NCBI RefSeq assembly: GCF_003752405.1
Contig: NZ_RKHK01000001.1
Location: 496,001-560,000, forward strand
DNA: 64,000 nt
Source: Bogoriella caseilytica
GTDB taxonomy: Bacteria; Actinomycetota; Actinomycetes; Actinomycetales; Actinomycetaceae
Direction of reading: 5' to 3'
The notes beneath the pieces were generated by a model. It was not told where the DNA came from and ran no database searches. It saw nothing but the letters and a program-made list of their open reading frames with translations. A program made the translations under genes and the position numbers. This document shows, one piece after another, positions 8,768-16,430 of the stretch (position 1 is the stretch's first letter; each line of letters starts with the position of its first letter).

Positions 8768-8777
8768 GGCTGCCAGC

Positions 8778-10073
8778 GTGAGCGACCAGAATCCGCCGAG
8801 CTTCCGCCCTTCGGGAACCCCGGAGGGGCGGCCTGACCCGCGAACCGCACGCCCTGTGGGGAAGCGACAGGACTCCCCGCGCACTCGGCCGATGGCTGCG
8901 GGCCAGGGCAGCACGGAGGCCGATCGGGCGGCGGCGAGCCGCGAGGCACGCCGCTCCATCCGGGAGCGGGGCACTGCCGGAGGAGCGCAGACGCCATCCC
9001 ACCGGCCGGCCCCTGCCCGCTCCACCGCCGGGAGTCAGCCGCCGCCCAGTTACGCACCTGCCTCAGCCGCCGGCTCACGCCCCTCGCCCCCGCCGCCACC
9101 ACGAGGCCCCCATACGCCCGCCGAGCCCGCGCGCCCGCGGCGCCGCCGCCGAGGGCGGGTGCTGGCCCTCATTCTCGTGCTGCTCCTGATCGTGGTGCTG
9201 GCGTGGCCGGTGGGTCTGGTGATCTACGCCAACGGGCGCATGTCGCAGGTCTCAGCGCTCTCGGGCGCAGCCGACACCGAGGGAACGACCTACCTGATCG
9301 CCGGCTCCGACGAACGCGCCGAGGACTCCGAGGAACAGGTCGAGGGGGCCCGCACCGACACGGTGATGGTGCTCCACCGGGTCGCGGGCACCACCACCTT
9401 GCTCTCCCTGCCGCGTGACACCTACGTGGAGATTCCCGGAGTGGGCTTCAACAAGCTCAACGCCGCGTACACCTTCGGTGGACCGGCCACGCTCACCGCC
9501 ACCGTGGAGAACCTCACCGGACTGACGGTCGACCATTACGTCGAGATCGGCATGGACGGCGTGGAGCAACTGGTTGACGCCGTGGGCGGCGTGGAGCTGT
9601 GCCTGGACTACGACGTCGACGACTGGCGCTCCGGGCTCGACTGGCAGGCCGGCTGCCACCACTCCGACGGCGCCACCGCGCTGGCCTTCTCACGGATGCG
9701 CTATTCCGACCCGCTGGGCGACATTGGCCGGGCCGAGCGGCAACGGCAGGTGGTCGGCGCCGTGCTGCGCGAGGCGACTCAGCCCGCCACGCTGGTGAAC
9801 CCGCTCGCGCACGTGCGCTTGGTCAATGCCGGCACCGACGTGGTCACCACCGACGAGGGCAGTGGCGTGGTCGCGCTCGGGCAGATGGCCCTGGCGCTGC
9901 GTGCGGCCACCGGGGAGAACGGGCAGATGGGCACTCCGCCGATCGCCAGCTACGACTACCGCCCCGGCGGTATCGGCTCCGCCGTTCAGCTCGACCCGGA
10001 GCGCACGCCCGGGTTCTTCGAACGGCTCCGCACCGGGGACCTCACGGCCGACGACCTTGCGCCCAGCTTCTGA
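8778..10073 (+). CDS. LCP family glycopolymer ligase 2
   Basis: 431 residues from a GTG 10 bp after the first LCP gene; the frame is open further upstream but that part overlaps the first LCP gene and is not protein-like. Residues 1-120 are Pro/Arg/Ser-rich and cytoplasmic, a transmembrane helix spans about 127-150, and the LCP domain follows: TYLIAGSDERAED, EGARTDTVMVLHR, LLSLPRDTYVEIPG, GFNKLNAAYTFGGP, VENLTGLTVDHYVEI, VDAVGGVELCLDY, and FSRMRYSDPLGDIGRAERQRQ with the conserved Arg cluster. Two cysteines in the loop after VEL may pair. It probably shares glycopolymer attachment with the preceding gene. A GC-rich hairpin after the stop marks the end of the transcript. Confidence 0.9.
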   Translation: MSDQNPPSFRPSGTPEGRPDPRTARPVGKRQDSPRTRPMAAGQGSTEADRAAASREARRSIRERGTAGGAQTPSHRPAPARSTAGSQPPPSYAPASAAGSRPSPPPPPRGPHTPAEPARPRRRRRGRVLALILVLLLIVVLAWPVGLVIYANGRMSQVSALSGAADTEGTTYLIAGSDERAEDSEEQVEGARTDTVMVLHRVAGTTTLLSLPRDTYVEIPGVGFNKLNAAYTFGGPATLTATVENLTGLTVDHYVEIGMDGVEQLVDAVGGVELCLDYDVDDWRSGLDWQAGCHHSDGATALAFSRMRYSDPLGDIGRAERQRQVVGAVLREATQPATLVNPLAHVRLVNAGTDVVTTDEGSGVVALGQMALALRAATGENGQMGTPPIASYDYRPGGIGSAVQLDPERTPGFFERLRTGDLTADDLAPSF

Positions 10074-10374
10074 CCGTCACCGCGCCCAGCCGCGGAGCGA
10101 GACGTGCCGGCCGGCGCCTCCGGCCGGCGGGAAGGGGAGGGGCCAAGTCACCGCCGGCCGGAGCAGCGCGCCCGCATAGACGCGCACTCCATAACATCAC
10201 GGTTTGGTAACGAACAACACTCGAGCGGGACGATCAGCCCGCCCCGGTGAGAGAAACCACCAGGACATGGGGCACGTGAGCGGGCTGGAACGTCCTAGAC
10301 TCTGGCAGCAGCTACGAGCGCACGGCACGCGTACTCCGCGCCCACCCGAGCGCCTACCCGACCTCAGGAGCTTC
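10074..10374. other. Intergenic region upstream of the ABC exporter
   Basis: This 301-bp stretch holds a terminator hairpin near its left end and, to the right, a candidate -10 box TAGACT at 10296-10301 for the exporter operon, which would leave a leader of about 70 nt. The right part is open in the exporter frame back to 10204, but those codons are not conserved-looking. No RNA gene is recognised. Confidence 0.5.
10106..10128 (+). terminator. Terminator hairpin after the LCP pair
   Basis: GCCGGCCGG and CCGGCCGGC form a perfect 9-bp stem with loop CGCCT, 32 bp after the second LCP stop. No T-tract follows. Confidence 0.6.
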
Positions 10375-11295
10375 ATGGGAGCCACACCCACATCGGGCGC
10401 GGACACGCACTCACGCGAGCTCGAAGCGCTGGCCCGCGAACACGGCCTGAACCCTATCGGCGTCCGCCCTCGCCTCTGGCACTACATCAGCGAGATGTGG
10501 CGGTTCCGCCACTTCGTCTACTACATGGCGACTGCGCGGGCCTACGCCGAGAATCAGCGCAACTACCTGGGCCAGATGTGGGCCGTGCTCACCCCCACCC
10601 TCACGGCCGCCGTGTACGTTGCGGTCTTCGGCCTGGTCCTGGGCGCTGACCGTGGCCTCGAGAACGGTGTTGCCTTCATCGTGGTGGGAGTCTTTCTCTT
10701 CCGCTTCTTCCAGACCTCAGTGACTTCCGGGGCTCATGTGCTGGCCGAACGTCTCACGCTGGTGCGATCGCTACGGTTTCCGCGCGCCGCTCTACCCATC
10801 TCTGCCGTCATCACCGAGCTGGCCAATCTGGTGCCGGCCCTGGTGGCAATGTGCCTCCTGGTGCCCTTGACCGGCCTGATACCAGGCTTCGATCCCGTTC
10901 CCATCACCTGGTGGTGGCTCCTACTTCCGGTCGCCGTGCTGATCTTCGCCCTCATCAACACCGGGGTAGCCCTCATCGCGGCGCGGATCGTCGCAGCGAC
11001 GCCTGACTTCATGCAGATCATCCACTTCCTGATGCGCTTCGCCATCTACGGTTCCGGTGTGCTCTTCCCCGTCACACACTATGTGGAGGATTGGGACCTG
11101 CCCTGGCTCGTGGCGATCCTGGAGTACCAACCCATCGCGTTGGGACTGGATCTGAGTCGGCAGATCATTCTCGATGAGCCCACGATCCCCATCGATCCAC
11201 TGAAGTGGCTGATCGCCCTCGGCTTCGGCATCGCCCTCGTGGTGGTCGGCTTCATCTACTTCTGGGGCGCGGAGGAACGCTATGGCCGAGACTGA
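10375..11295 (+). CDS. ABC-2 type polysaccharide export permease (Wzm/TagG/Rv3783 type)
   Basis: 306 residues starting at an ATG with AGGAG 4-5 nt upstream. About 50 cytoplasmic residues are followed by an amphipathic helix segment (YISEMWRFRHFVYYMATARAYAENQRN) and six predicted transmembrane helices with the ABC-2 layout (WAVLTPTLTAAVYVAVFGLVLG; FLFRFFQTSVTSG; LANLVPALVAMCLLV; LLLPVAVLIFALINTGVALIAA; FLMRFAIYGSGVLFPV; LIALGFGIALVVVGFIYFW). The family exports polyprenyl-linked glycans such as teichoic acid or mycobacterial galactan. The 14-bp overlap with the ATPase gene shows a paired exporter. Nearby Glf and GlfT genes suggest galactan as cargo; that is an inference. Confidence 0.9.
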   Translation: MGATPTSGADTHSRELEALAREHGLNPIGVRPRLWHYISEMWRFRHFVYYMATARAYAENQRNYLGQMWAVLTPTLTAAVYVAVFGLVLGADRGLENGVAFIVVGVFLFRFFQTSVTSGAHVLAERLTLVRSLRFPRAALPISAVITELANLVPALVAMCLLVPLTGLIPGFDPVPITWWWLLLPVAVLIFALINTGVALIAARIVAATPDFMQIIHFLMRFAIYGSGVLFPVTHYVEDWDLPWLVAILEYQPIALGLDLSRQIILDEPTIPIDPLKWLIALGFGIALVVVGFIYFWGAEERYGRD

Positions 11296-12217
11296 GATCG
11301 ACTTCGAGTACGACGCCGAGGACTTCGCCGGCGACACCACCACCTCAGCTCGCATCGGGGCACCGTCGGTCGTGGTCGACAACGTGCACGTCAAGTACCG
11401 CGTCTTCGGCTCCAAGAAGACCAGCCTTGTCGACGGCGAGGCCGGCCCGTCGCGGCTGCGCCGGCTCCGGAACCGCATGAAGGGTCACGTGGGTGCCGTC
11501 TCGGAGGTGCACGCCGTCAAGGGCGTCTCCTTCGTGGCTCACCGTGGTGAGTCGATCGGCATCGTCGGAACCAACGGATCGGGGAAGTCCACGCTGCTGC
11601 GCGCCGCCGCCGGTTTGGTACCGCTGGCCGAAGGGCGGATCTGGACGGAGGCGAAGCCTTCACTGCTGGGCGTCAACGCCGCCCTGGTGCCGGCGCTCAC
11701 CGGTGAACGCAACATCATGATCGGTGGCCTCGCTCTCGGGTTGAGCCCCCAGGAGGTCCGGGAGCGGACTGCGGAGATCATCGACTTCGCCGACCTTGGC
11801 GACTTCGTGCACCTTCCGATGAAGACCTACTCCTCGGGCATGGCAGCGCGTCTTCGCTTTGCCATCTCCTCCGTGGCGCGGCCCGACATCCTCATGATCG
11901 ACGAGGCACTCTCGACTGGTGACGCCGAGTTCCGGCAGAAATCCAAGGCGCGCATCGACGAGATCCGCGAGCATGCCGGAACGATCTTCCTGGTGACGCA
12001 CTCCTCGGAAGCGATCATCCGCATGTGCTCGCGGGTCATCTGGATCAAGCAGGGGCAGGTCGAGGCCGACGGTGACCCGGACGAGGTGACGCAGGAGTAC
12101 CGGAAGTACATCCGGACGGTCCGCGCCGACCAGAAGGCCGCTCGCGAGGCACAGCTGCAGGCCGAACTCGCGGCGGTCGAACGTTCGGAGAAGGAACGCC
12201 GAAAGGGTCAGGCCTGA
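11282..12217 (+). CDS. ABC exporter ATP-binding protein (Wzt/TagH/Rv3781 type)
   Basis: 311 residues. Walker A is GTNGSGKST (about 98-106), the signature is YSSGMAARLRF, Walker B is PDILMIDEALS, and the switch His is in IFLVTHSSEAI. The first 35 residues are acidic and variable. The form is typical of polysaccharide exporters that load the glycan-lipid (VGTNGSGKSTLLRAAAGL; LGVNAALVPALTGERN). The C-terminal tail is a charged helix without the carbohydrate-binding domain found in O-antigen Wzt proteins, so substrate choice probably does not rely on terminal sugar recognition there. It is translated from within the permease gene end, with a 14-bp overlap. No clear terminator follows. Confidence 0.92.
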   Translation: MAETEIDFEYDAEDFAGDTTTSARIGAPSVVVDNVHVKYRVFGSKKTSLVDGEAGPSRLRRLRNRMKGHVGAVSEVHAVKGVSFVAHRGESIGIVGTNGSGKSTLLRAAAGLVPLAEGRIWTEAKPSLLGVNAALVPALTGERNIMIGGLALGLSPQEVRERTAEIIDFADLGDFVHLPMKTYSSGMAARLRFAISSVARPDILMIDEALSTGDAEFRQKSKARIDEIREHAGTIFLVTHSSEAIIRMCSRVIWIKQGQVEADGDPDEVTQEYRKYIRTVRADQKAAREAQLQAELAAVERSEKERRKGQA

Positions 12218-12257
12218 CCGACTGAACTCACGGCGTTTCCGTTAGTGGACCTCGAAC

Positions 12258-12404
12258 ATGTCGTCCAGGACGCCCTCGGCCTGGCAGATCCGCCAGGCCG
12301 TGGACGACCACCCGTGGGGCGGTTCCGTGGCGGCTCGCGGACGGTTCTCCGTGCGTCCCCGTTCCCCTCGGCTCACCAAGGTGGGGCCGTTCCGCCCGGA
12401 GTGA
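12258..12404 (+). pseudogene. Unrecognised 48-codon frame, possibly a gene remnant
   Basis: The frame starts at ATG 12258 and ends in TGA at 12402-12404. It encodes a basic 48-residue peptide (MSSRTPSAWQ..., ending TKVGPFRPE) with nearly all codons ending in G or C, as in real genes of this genome. There is no Shine-Dalgarno or -10 signal at the right distance. The frame reopens after the stop and continues 72 codons. I do not recognise the protein; it could be a small gene, or the head of a gene broken by the stop. Confidence 0.3.
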
Positions 12405-12449
12405 TGGAGTGAGCTGAGGCTGCGAGAGGGGCGCACCGTTGACATCGAG

Positions 12450-12503
12450 AGCGCCAGCATCGACGAGGGCGCCAGCATCGACGAGGGCGCCAGCATCGAG
12501 CTG
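12450..12503 (+). repeat. Three 18-bp tandem repeats
   Basis: Unit GGCGCCAGCATCGACGAG occurs three times head to tail; the first copy differs at its first base and the third in its last five. The length is a multiple of three and, in the frame of the decayed ORF above, encodes (G/S)ASIDE units. Confidence 0.85.
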
Positions 12504-12588
12504 ATCGAGACCATCGATGTGGCCGTTCATCAACTCGACGATCGCTCCGCTCCCCCTTCACCCGAGCGGCGCACGCCTGCAACGTCCT

Positions 12589-13827
12589 TCAGTTCCGCGC
12601 CCCTGAGGCGACCTGCTCGATGATGTCCACCTGCTTCATAGCGTTCGCACGAACACCGACCAGTGCGGTCGAAACCTGGATGGCGATCTCCTCCTTGCGA
12701 TCAAGGAGTTCGGCGACCTTGCTGCGATACGTGTCCTCGGTGAGTTCTTTGTGCCCAACGGCGAAGTCCTCCTGCCCGAACATCTCAAGGACCTCGCGGT
12801 ACTTATGGCTCCACCCGATCACGAAGGTCGGAACACCCATCGAGAGCGAGGAGACCATCGCATGGAAGCGCGAGGCCACGAAGACCTCACAGCGACCGAT
12901 GAGGTGGCGCAGTGCCTGCGAGGAGAGCTCGTCGTCAATGAAGAGCACCTTGTCCTTCGACGCGAGCCCGGCGTAGATCTCGCGAGTCAAGGGCAGATCA
13001 TTGTTGTGCGTCTTGGTCGTCTTCGCGCGAGCCGAGTGCGCCACCAAGAAGACCTTCTTGCCCAGCACTTCAGTGAGGTGATCGATCTGCGCACGCACCT
13101 GGGCCACATAGTCCTCACCTCGCGAGGCAGCGCTCTTCTGCAGCACTGCCGATGGCGAGAAGCCCACCACGTCATCGGAGTCGAAGAATCCAGGTGCCAC
13201 ACGATCTGCAGCGGCCTGGCCCTCAGCGACGTCCGCATCGGTCAGCTCGAGGGTGAACGCGAGGTCTGCACCAGCATGGATGTTGGTCAGACCGAACTCG
13301 ACCAGATGTTGATGGGTGATGGCGCCGCGGGAGATGATCGCGGCGACCTTCGGGAGCAGCGCACGGGCCGCAAGCTTGTTCTGCCGCTCGGTGAACGGCC
13401 CCATAGCCTGGGCCACCTTGACCACGGGCGTTTTGACGAAGAGCGCGGGCAAGATCGAGGCCATGTTGTAGATGAGAAACTTGCCGCGCCCGTCGACGAA
13501 GGTGATCCCCCCTTCGTCCAGGAGAACGTCGGCCGATGCGAGAGCCCCGACCTCCGGGACCGCCCGCTCGAGCGCCCGCCGAAGCGGCGGCAGAATCCGC
13601 CACGCAAGTGCCGTTCCGTTGATCAGCACGCCCAGGCGCATCGGAGAGGCATCCAGCACGTTCAGGTTCGCGAACGGGTTCTGTTCCGCGTCTGAGCGCG
13701 GATACATGCTCAGCAGCACGAAGCGGGGATCCTCCCCACGCCGCGAGAGGTGCTGGACCGAGGACTCGAGCATGGCCGAGGCACCCTTGTTCCCGGCGAA
13801 GGCTGAACCGATGATGGCGATCTTCAT
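12589..13827 (-). CDS. Polysaccharide pyruvyl transferase family protein
   Basis: 412 residues of the PS_pyruv_trans family. It begins MKIAIIGSAFAGNKGASAML (the family N-terminal strand and Gly-rich loop), has DVLLDEGGITFVDGRG near 105, VVKVAQAMGPF near 140, ISRGAITHQHL near 170, and the C-terminal sugar-nucleotide like site RCEVFVASRFHAMVSSLSMGVPTFVIGWSHKYREVL, where the R-F-H-A motif is typical. These enzymes put a pyruvate ketal from PEP on a sugar of a surface glycan. It overlaps the flippase-like gene upstream by 4 bp, so the two are co-translated. The acceptor is unknown; a galactofuranosyl or galactosyl residue is plausible from the cluster. Confidence 0.87.
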   Translation of the reverse strand: MKIAIIGSAFAGNKGASAMLESSVQHLSRRGEDPRFVLLSMYPRSDAEQNPFANLNVLDASPMRLGVLINGTALAWRILPPLRRALERAVPEVGALASADVLLDEGGITFVDGRGKFLIYNMASILPALFVKTPVVKVAQAMGPFTERQNKLAARALLPKVAAIISRGAITHQHLVEFGLTNIHAGADLAFTLELTDADVAEGQAAADRVAPGFFDSDDVVGFSPSAVLQKSAASRGEDYVAQVRAQIDHLTEVLGKKVFLVAHSARAKTTKTHNNDLPLTREIYAGLASKDKVLFIDDELSSQALRHLIGRCEVFVASRFHAMVSSLSMGVPTFVIGWSHKYREVLEMFGQEDFAVGHKELTEDTYRSKVAELLDRKEEIAIQVSTALVGVRANAMKQVDIIEQVASGARN

Positions 13828-14771
13828 GTGGTGACCGTCCCCTTTCGAGACACTGCTCTGAGAATTCCGTAGATGGCGGCGACCACCACGTCACCGAGTG
13901 TGGCGTACAGACGGGCTGCGAGAGCGAGGATAATCGCCTGTTCGGCGGGGAGGAAGGGAGCGGCAAGCAACACGATGACCGCCTCACGAACACCAATACC
14001 GCTCGGCACGAAGAGCGCCAGGAGGCCGACGCCACCTGCGATCACATAGGCGCATGCAAGCGGAAGCCAGTACTCGCTGGGCACGTCGAGCAAGGATACC
14101 GCCACGAGAACGAAGCCTGCACCGTTGATCGCGCGCGGAATCAGGTAGAGGACCTGGTACTTCATGGCCGCGCCCCAGCGCAGGAAATACTCATCGGGCA
14201 CGGTTCGCTTAGCCAGTCTCTTCGCTATCAGATTGGTGCCAACTCGAAAGACGGGACCGTTCGTCACCAGAACCAGCGGGATGAGAGACATGACAGCTAG
14301 CAGGATGTAACTGTCCCCCAGGTCAAGGGCGCCAGCGCCCAGCAGGATCACCGCTGGTGGCAAGATCGAAGAAATCAAGAGGAAGGCGTTCTCGTAGACG
14401 AAAGTGATCGTCACCAAGACTTTCGACACGCCGCGATCGACCGCCCAGGCCAGCTTATTGACAACCGACCCCACTTGCCCAGGGACATATTTCAACAACC
14501 ACGACAAGCAGTGCACCCGCACCGCCTCCAGAGCCGACGGCCGAAAAGAGCCGAGTTCGCCGACCATGCGCCCCCACAACACTCCCGACACTGGCACAGC
14601 CGAGGCAAAGACCACGACCGAGGCCACACCCCAGAAGCTGAACGAGAAGTCGACGTCACTAAGCTGATCCCAGTTTCGCGCGAGAGTGCGGGCGAAAAAG
14701 TAGCCAACGACCAGAACGATCGCGACGGTCAGAAATATGCGCAAGAAACGCTTCGCGGACTTAGACATCAT
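13824..14771 (-). CDS. Flippase-like LPG-synthase transmembrane domain protein (UPF0104 type)
   Basis: 315 residues, almost wholly membrane-embedded with about eight helices. It matches the lysylphosphatidylglycerol synthase transmembrane family without the catalytic domain: the SWLLKYVPGQVGSVVNKLAW segment (KYxPG motif), then FVPSGIGVREAVIVLLAAPFLPAEQAIILALAARLYATLGDVV near the C-terminus, are hallmarks. Members act in or near polysaccharide and glycolipid export, where lipid flipping is suspected. The start is MMSK; the second Met is 3 bp in. Its base composition is lower in GC than the housekeeping genes. It lies 29 bp after the GT2 gene stop and overlaps the pyruvyltransferase gene. Confidence 0.85.
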   Translation of the reverse strand: MMSKSAKRFLRIFLTVAIVLVVGYFFARTLARNWDQLSDVDFSFSFWGVASVVVFASAVPVSGVLWGRMVGELGSFRPSALEAVRVHCLSWLLKYVPGQVGSVVNKLAWAVDRGVSKVLVTITFVYENAFLLISSILPPAVILLGAGALDLGDSYILLAVMSLIPLVLVTNGPVFRVGTNLIAKRLAKRTVPDEYFLRWGAAMKYQVLYLIPRAINGAGFVLVAVSLLDVPSEYWLPLACAYVIAGGVGLLALFVPSGIGVREAVIVLLAAPFLPAEQAIILALAARLYATLGDVVVAAIYGILRAVSRKGTVTT

Positions 14772-14800
14772 GCTCCCTCAGCGGAAGGTGTCGCCACGAG

Positions 14801-15853
14801 CTAGTCGGCTGACACAGAATGGGCGACAGCTCGCTCCGCTGGCGCCACGCGTTCGTGGATGCGGTCCGGCACTACCGTCGACGCAGCTTCCATGGTCTCG
14901 CGACGTGCGTGCGGGTCGGCGTATTGCAGCGCCTTCACACGTTCGAGCGACTCCTCGAGCAGCACCCGATTGGTACGTAGGAGGTCGGCGATGATCAGCA
15001 GGGCGTAGCTCAGGAGCGCTCCCACCAGCAGCGCGGTGCCAAAGATCAAGGACTGGACGTGGCCTCCGGAGTCGCCCATCAGCCACAGCACCAGGAAGCG
15101 GACGAAGGGCACCAGGCCGGCGATCAACATGATCGTGCCGAGTGTGCCGAGCATGACGTGTGGCTTGAACATCAGGTACGAACGCACGATCGCCGAGCCC
15201 GACTTGAACATGTGTTGCCAGATGTTCTTGAACAGCCGAGACTCGCGAGTCTTGGGGTTGGTAGTAATCGGCAACGATTCGATCCGCAACCGCTTGTTGC
15301 CGGCCTGGATGATCGTCTCCATGCAGTACGAAAACTGAGTGACGACGTTGAGACGGACGAGCGCCTGCTTCGAGTAAGCGCGGAAGCCCGAGGCGGCATC
15401 CGGTAAAGCGGTCCCGGCAGCCCGGTTGACCACGTCGGAGCCCACGCGCTGCATCAGCTTCTTGAACGGTGAGAAGTGACTGATCTTGGCGGTTTGGCGG
15501 TCTGCGATCACAATGTCTGCCTCACCCCGAACGAGAGGCTGAACCAGGTCGGAGATGCGCTCCTGCGGGTACTGGTTATCGCCGTCGGTGTTGACCACGA
15601 TGTCGGCACCCTGCGCCAGGGCGTAGTCCACCCCATCGCGGAATGACCGGGCAAGTCCCATGTTGCGGGCATGGCGCACGAAATGCTTGACGCCGTGTGC
15701 TTTGGCTACCTCGACCGTGCGGTCGGTGGAGCCATCATCGACAATCAGGATCTCGACGGAATCGATTCCGGGAATCTCCCGCGGGATCGTCGAGAGCACG
15801 GCGGGGAGGGTCTCCTCCTCATTGAGACAGGGGACCTGGACAAACAGCTTCAC
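14801..15853 (-). CDS. Glycosyltransferase family 2, polyprenyl-phosphate sugar synthase type
   Basis: 350 residues. The GT2 domain begins at once (VKLFVQVPCLNEEETLPAVL), has VDDGSTDRT near 50, the NTDGDNQYPQE donor/metal motif near 105, and GFRAYSKQAL near 175, as in DPM1/ArnC-like enzymes that load a sugar onto polyprenyl phosphate. Two to three C-terminal helices (VMLGTLGTIMLIAGLVPFVRFLVLW; LIFGTALLVGALLSYALLIIAD) anchor it. The GTG at 15853 is chosen because AAAGGA stands 5 nt upstream; the frame is open 20 codons further. A TAGACT box (15932-15937) may be the -10 of a GT2-flippase-pyruvyltransferase operon. Confidence 0.87.
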   Translation of the reverse strand: MKLFVQVPCLNEEETLPAVLSTIPREIPGIDSVEILIVDDGSTDRTVEVAKAHGVKHFVRHARNMGLARSFRDGVDYALAQGADIVVNTDGDNQYPQERISDLVQPLVRGEADIVIADRQTAKISHFSPFKKLMQRVGSDVVNRAAGTALPDAASGFRAYSKQALVRLNVVTQFSYCMETIIQAGNKRLRIESLPITTNPKTRESRLFKNIWQHMFKSGSAIVRSYLMFKPHVMLGTLGTIMLIAGLVPFVRFLVLWLMGDSGGHVQSLIFGTALLVGALLSYALLIIADLLRTNRVLLEESLERVKALQYADPHARRETMEAASTVVPDRIHERVAPAERAVAHSVSAD

Positions 15854-16129
15854 GTCAATCCTTTGGGTGCGGCTAGGTGAGTCGCGCGATCTGACTGCGG
15901 GAGAGCCGGTCACGGCTCGGCAGGTAGATCCAGTCTAGACGCCGAGTTGCCGGGCCTGATCGGCCTGAGAGAGTGACGATCGACAAACCTTCAGCTCGCA
16001 CCTGGACGAGAGGGAGTCCAGTGCTTGATCGCACTCGAGCATCCCAGTGATGGGCGACAAGGACTCACTGCTTTGCGATGAAGTTTCTGGGCAACTCCGC
16101 GCGGGGAGCGGGGCGGCGTCGCGATCAAA

Positions 16130-16291
16130 TCACGAGCTTTGGCTACTCGGCCCTTCGAGCCTGGCCTCGATGGCGGTCAGGCGCGCGTCCAGATCCTCGA
16201 CGACGGCAAGAATCGTCTCGGTGAACTGCAGATCACCATCCGCTTCAGGGTTCTCGGCGACAGCGCGCAACGCGTTCAGATCGGCACCCAT
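16130..16291 (-). CDS. Small protein of unknown function (53 aa)
   Basis: A 53-residue acidic protein from ATG 16291, preceded by a good Shine-Dalgarno (GAGGGAG, 7 nt spacing). The sequence (MGADLNALRAVAENPE..., then ILAVVEDLDARLTAIEARLEG) is predicted to be helical with a heptad pattern of Leu/Ile in the second half, so a short coiled coil is likely. I do not recognise a family. It stands alone between the GT2 operon and the pyruvyltransferase-nitroreductase gene, all on the same strand. The strong ribosome binding site and GC-rich third codon positions argue for a real gene. Confidence 0.6.
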   Translation of the reverse strand: MGADLNALRAVAENPEADGDLQFTETILAVVEDLDARLTAIEARLEGPSSQSS

Positions 16292-16430
16292 GACAAGTCT
16301 CCCTCTGGTCGGTCCCCGCATCGATGCTGCAGGACGTTGATCCCACCGTAGAGCCTCCAGGCGGAACGGGGCATCTGCACAGTGCCTCGATCGACCCGGA
16401 CCTCAGAACAGGATCCGCCAGGCGCAGCTT

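Larger units (their letters stand above)
12218..12588. other. Long gap with a decayed coding-like frame
   Basis: The 371 bp between the ABC ATPase and the convergent pyruvyltransferase hold no intact recognised gene. The plus frame beginning at ATG 12258 has very GC-rich third positions and a protein-like start (WQIRQAVDDHPWGG) but meets a TGA at 12402. The same frame then stays open through an 18-bp tandem repeat to 12623. I see no ribosome binding site for it. It may be a gene remnant. Confidence 0.35.

Noticed and set aside
12228-12533. A 101-codon minus-strand frame (DAGALVDAGAL repeats)
   Set aside because: It is the antisense reading of the 18-bp repeat; the plus frame has the better third-position bias.
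16130-16321. The 63-codon version of the small protein with ten extra N-terminal residues
   Set aside because: The inner ATG at 16291 has the GAGGGAG ribosome binding site, which the longer version does not.
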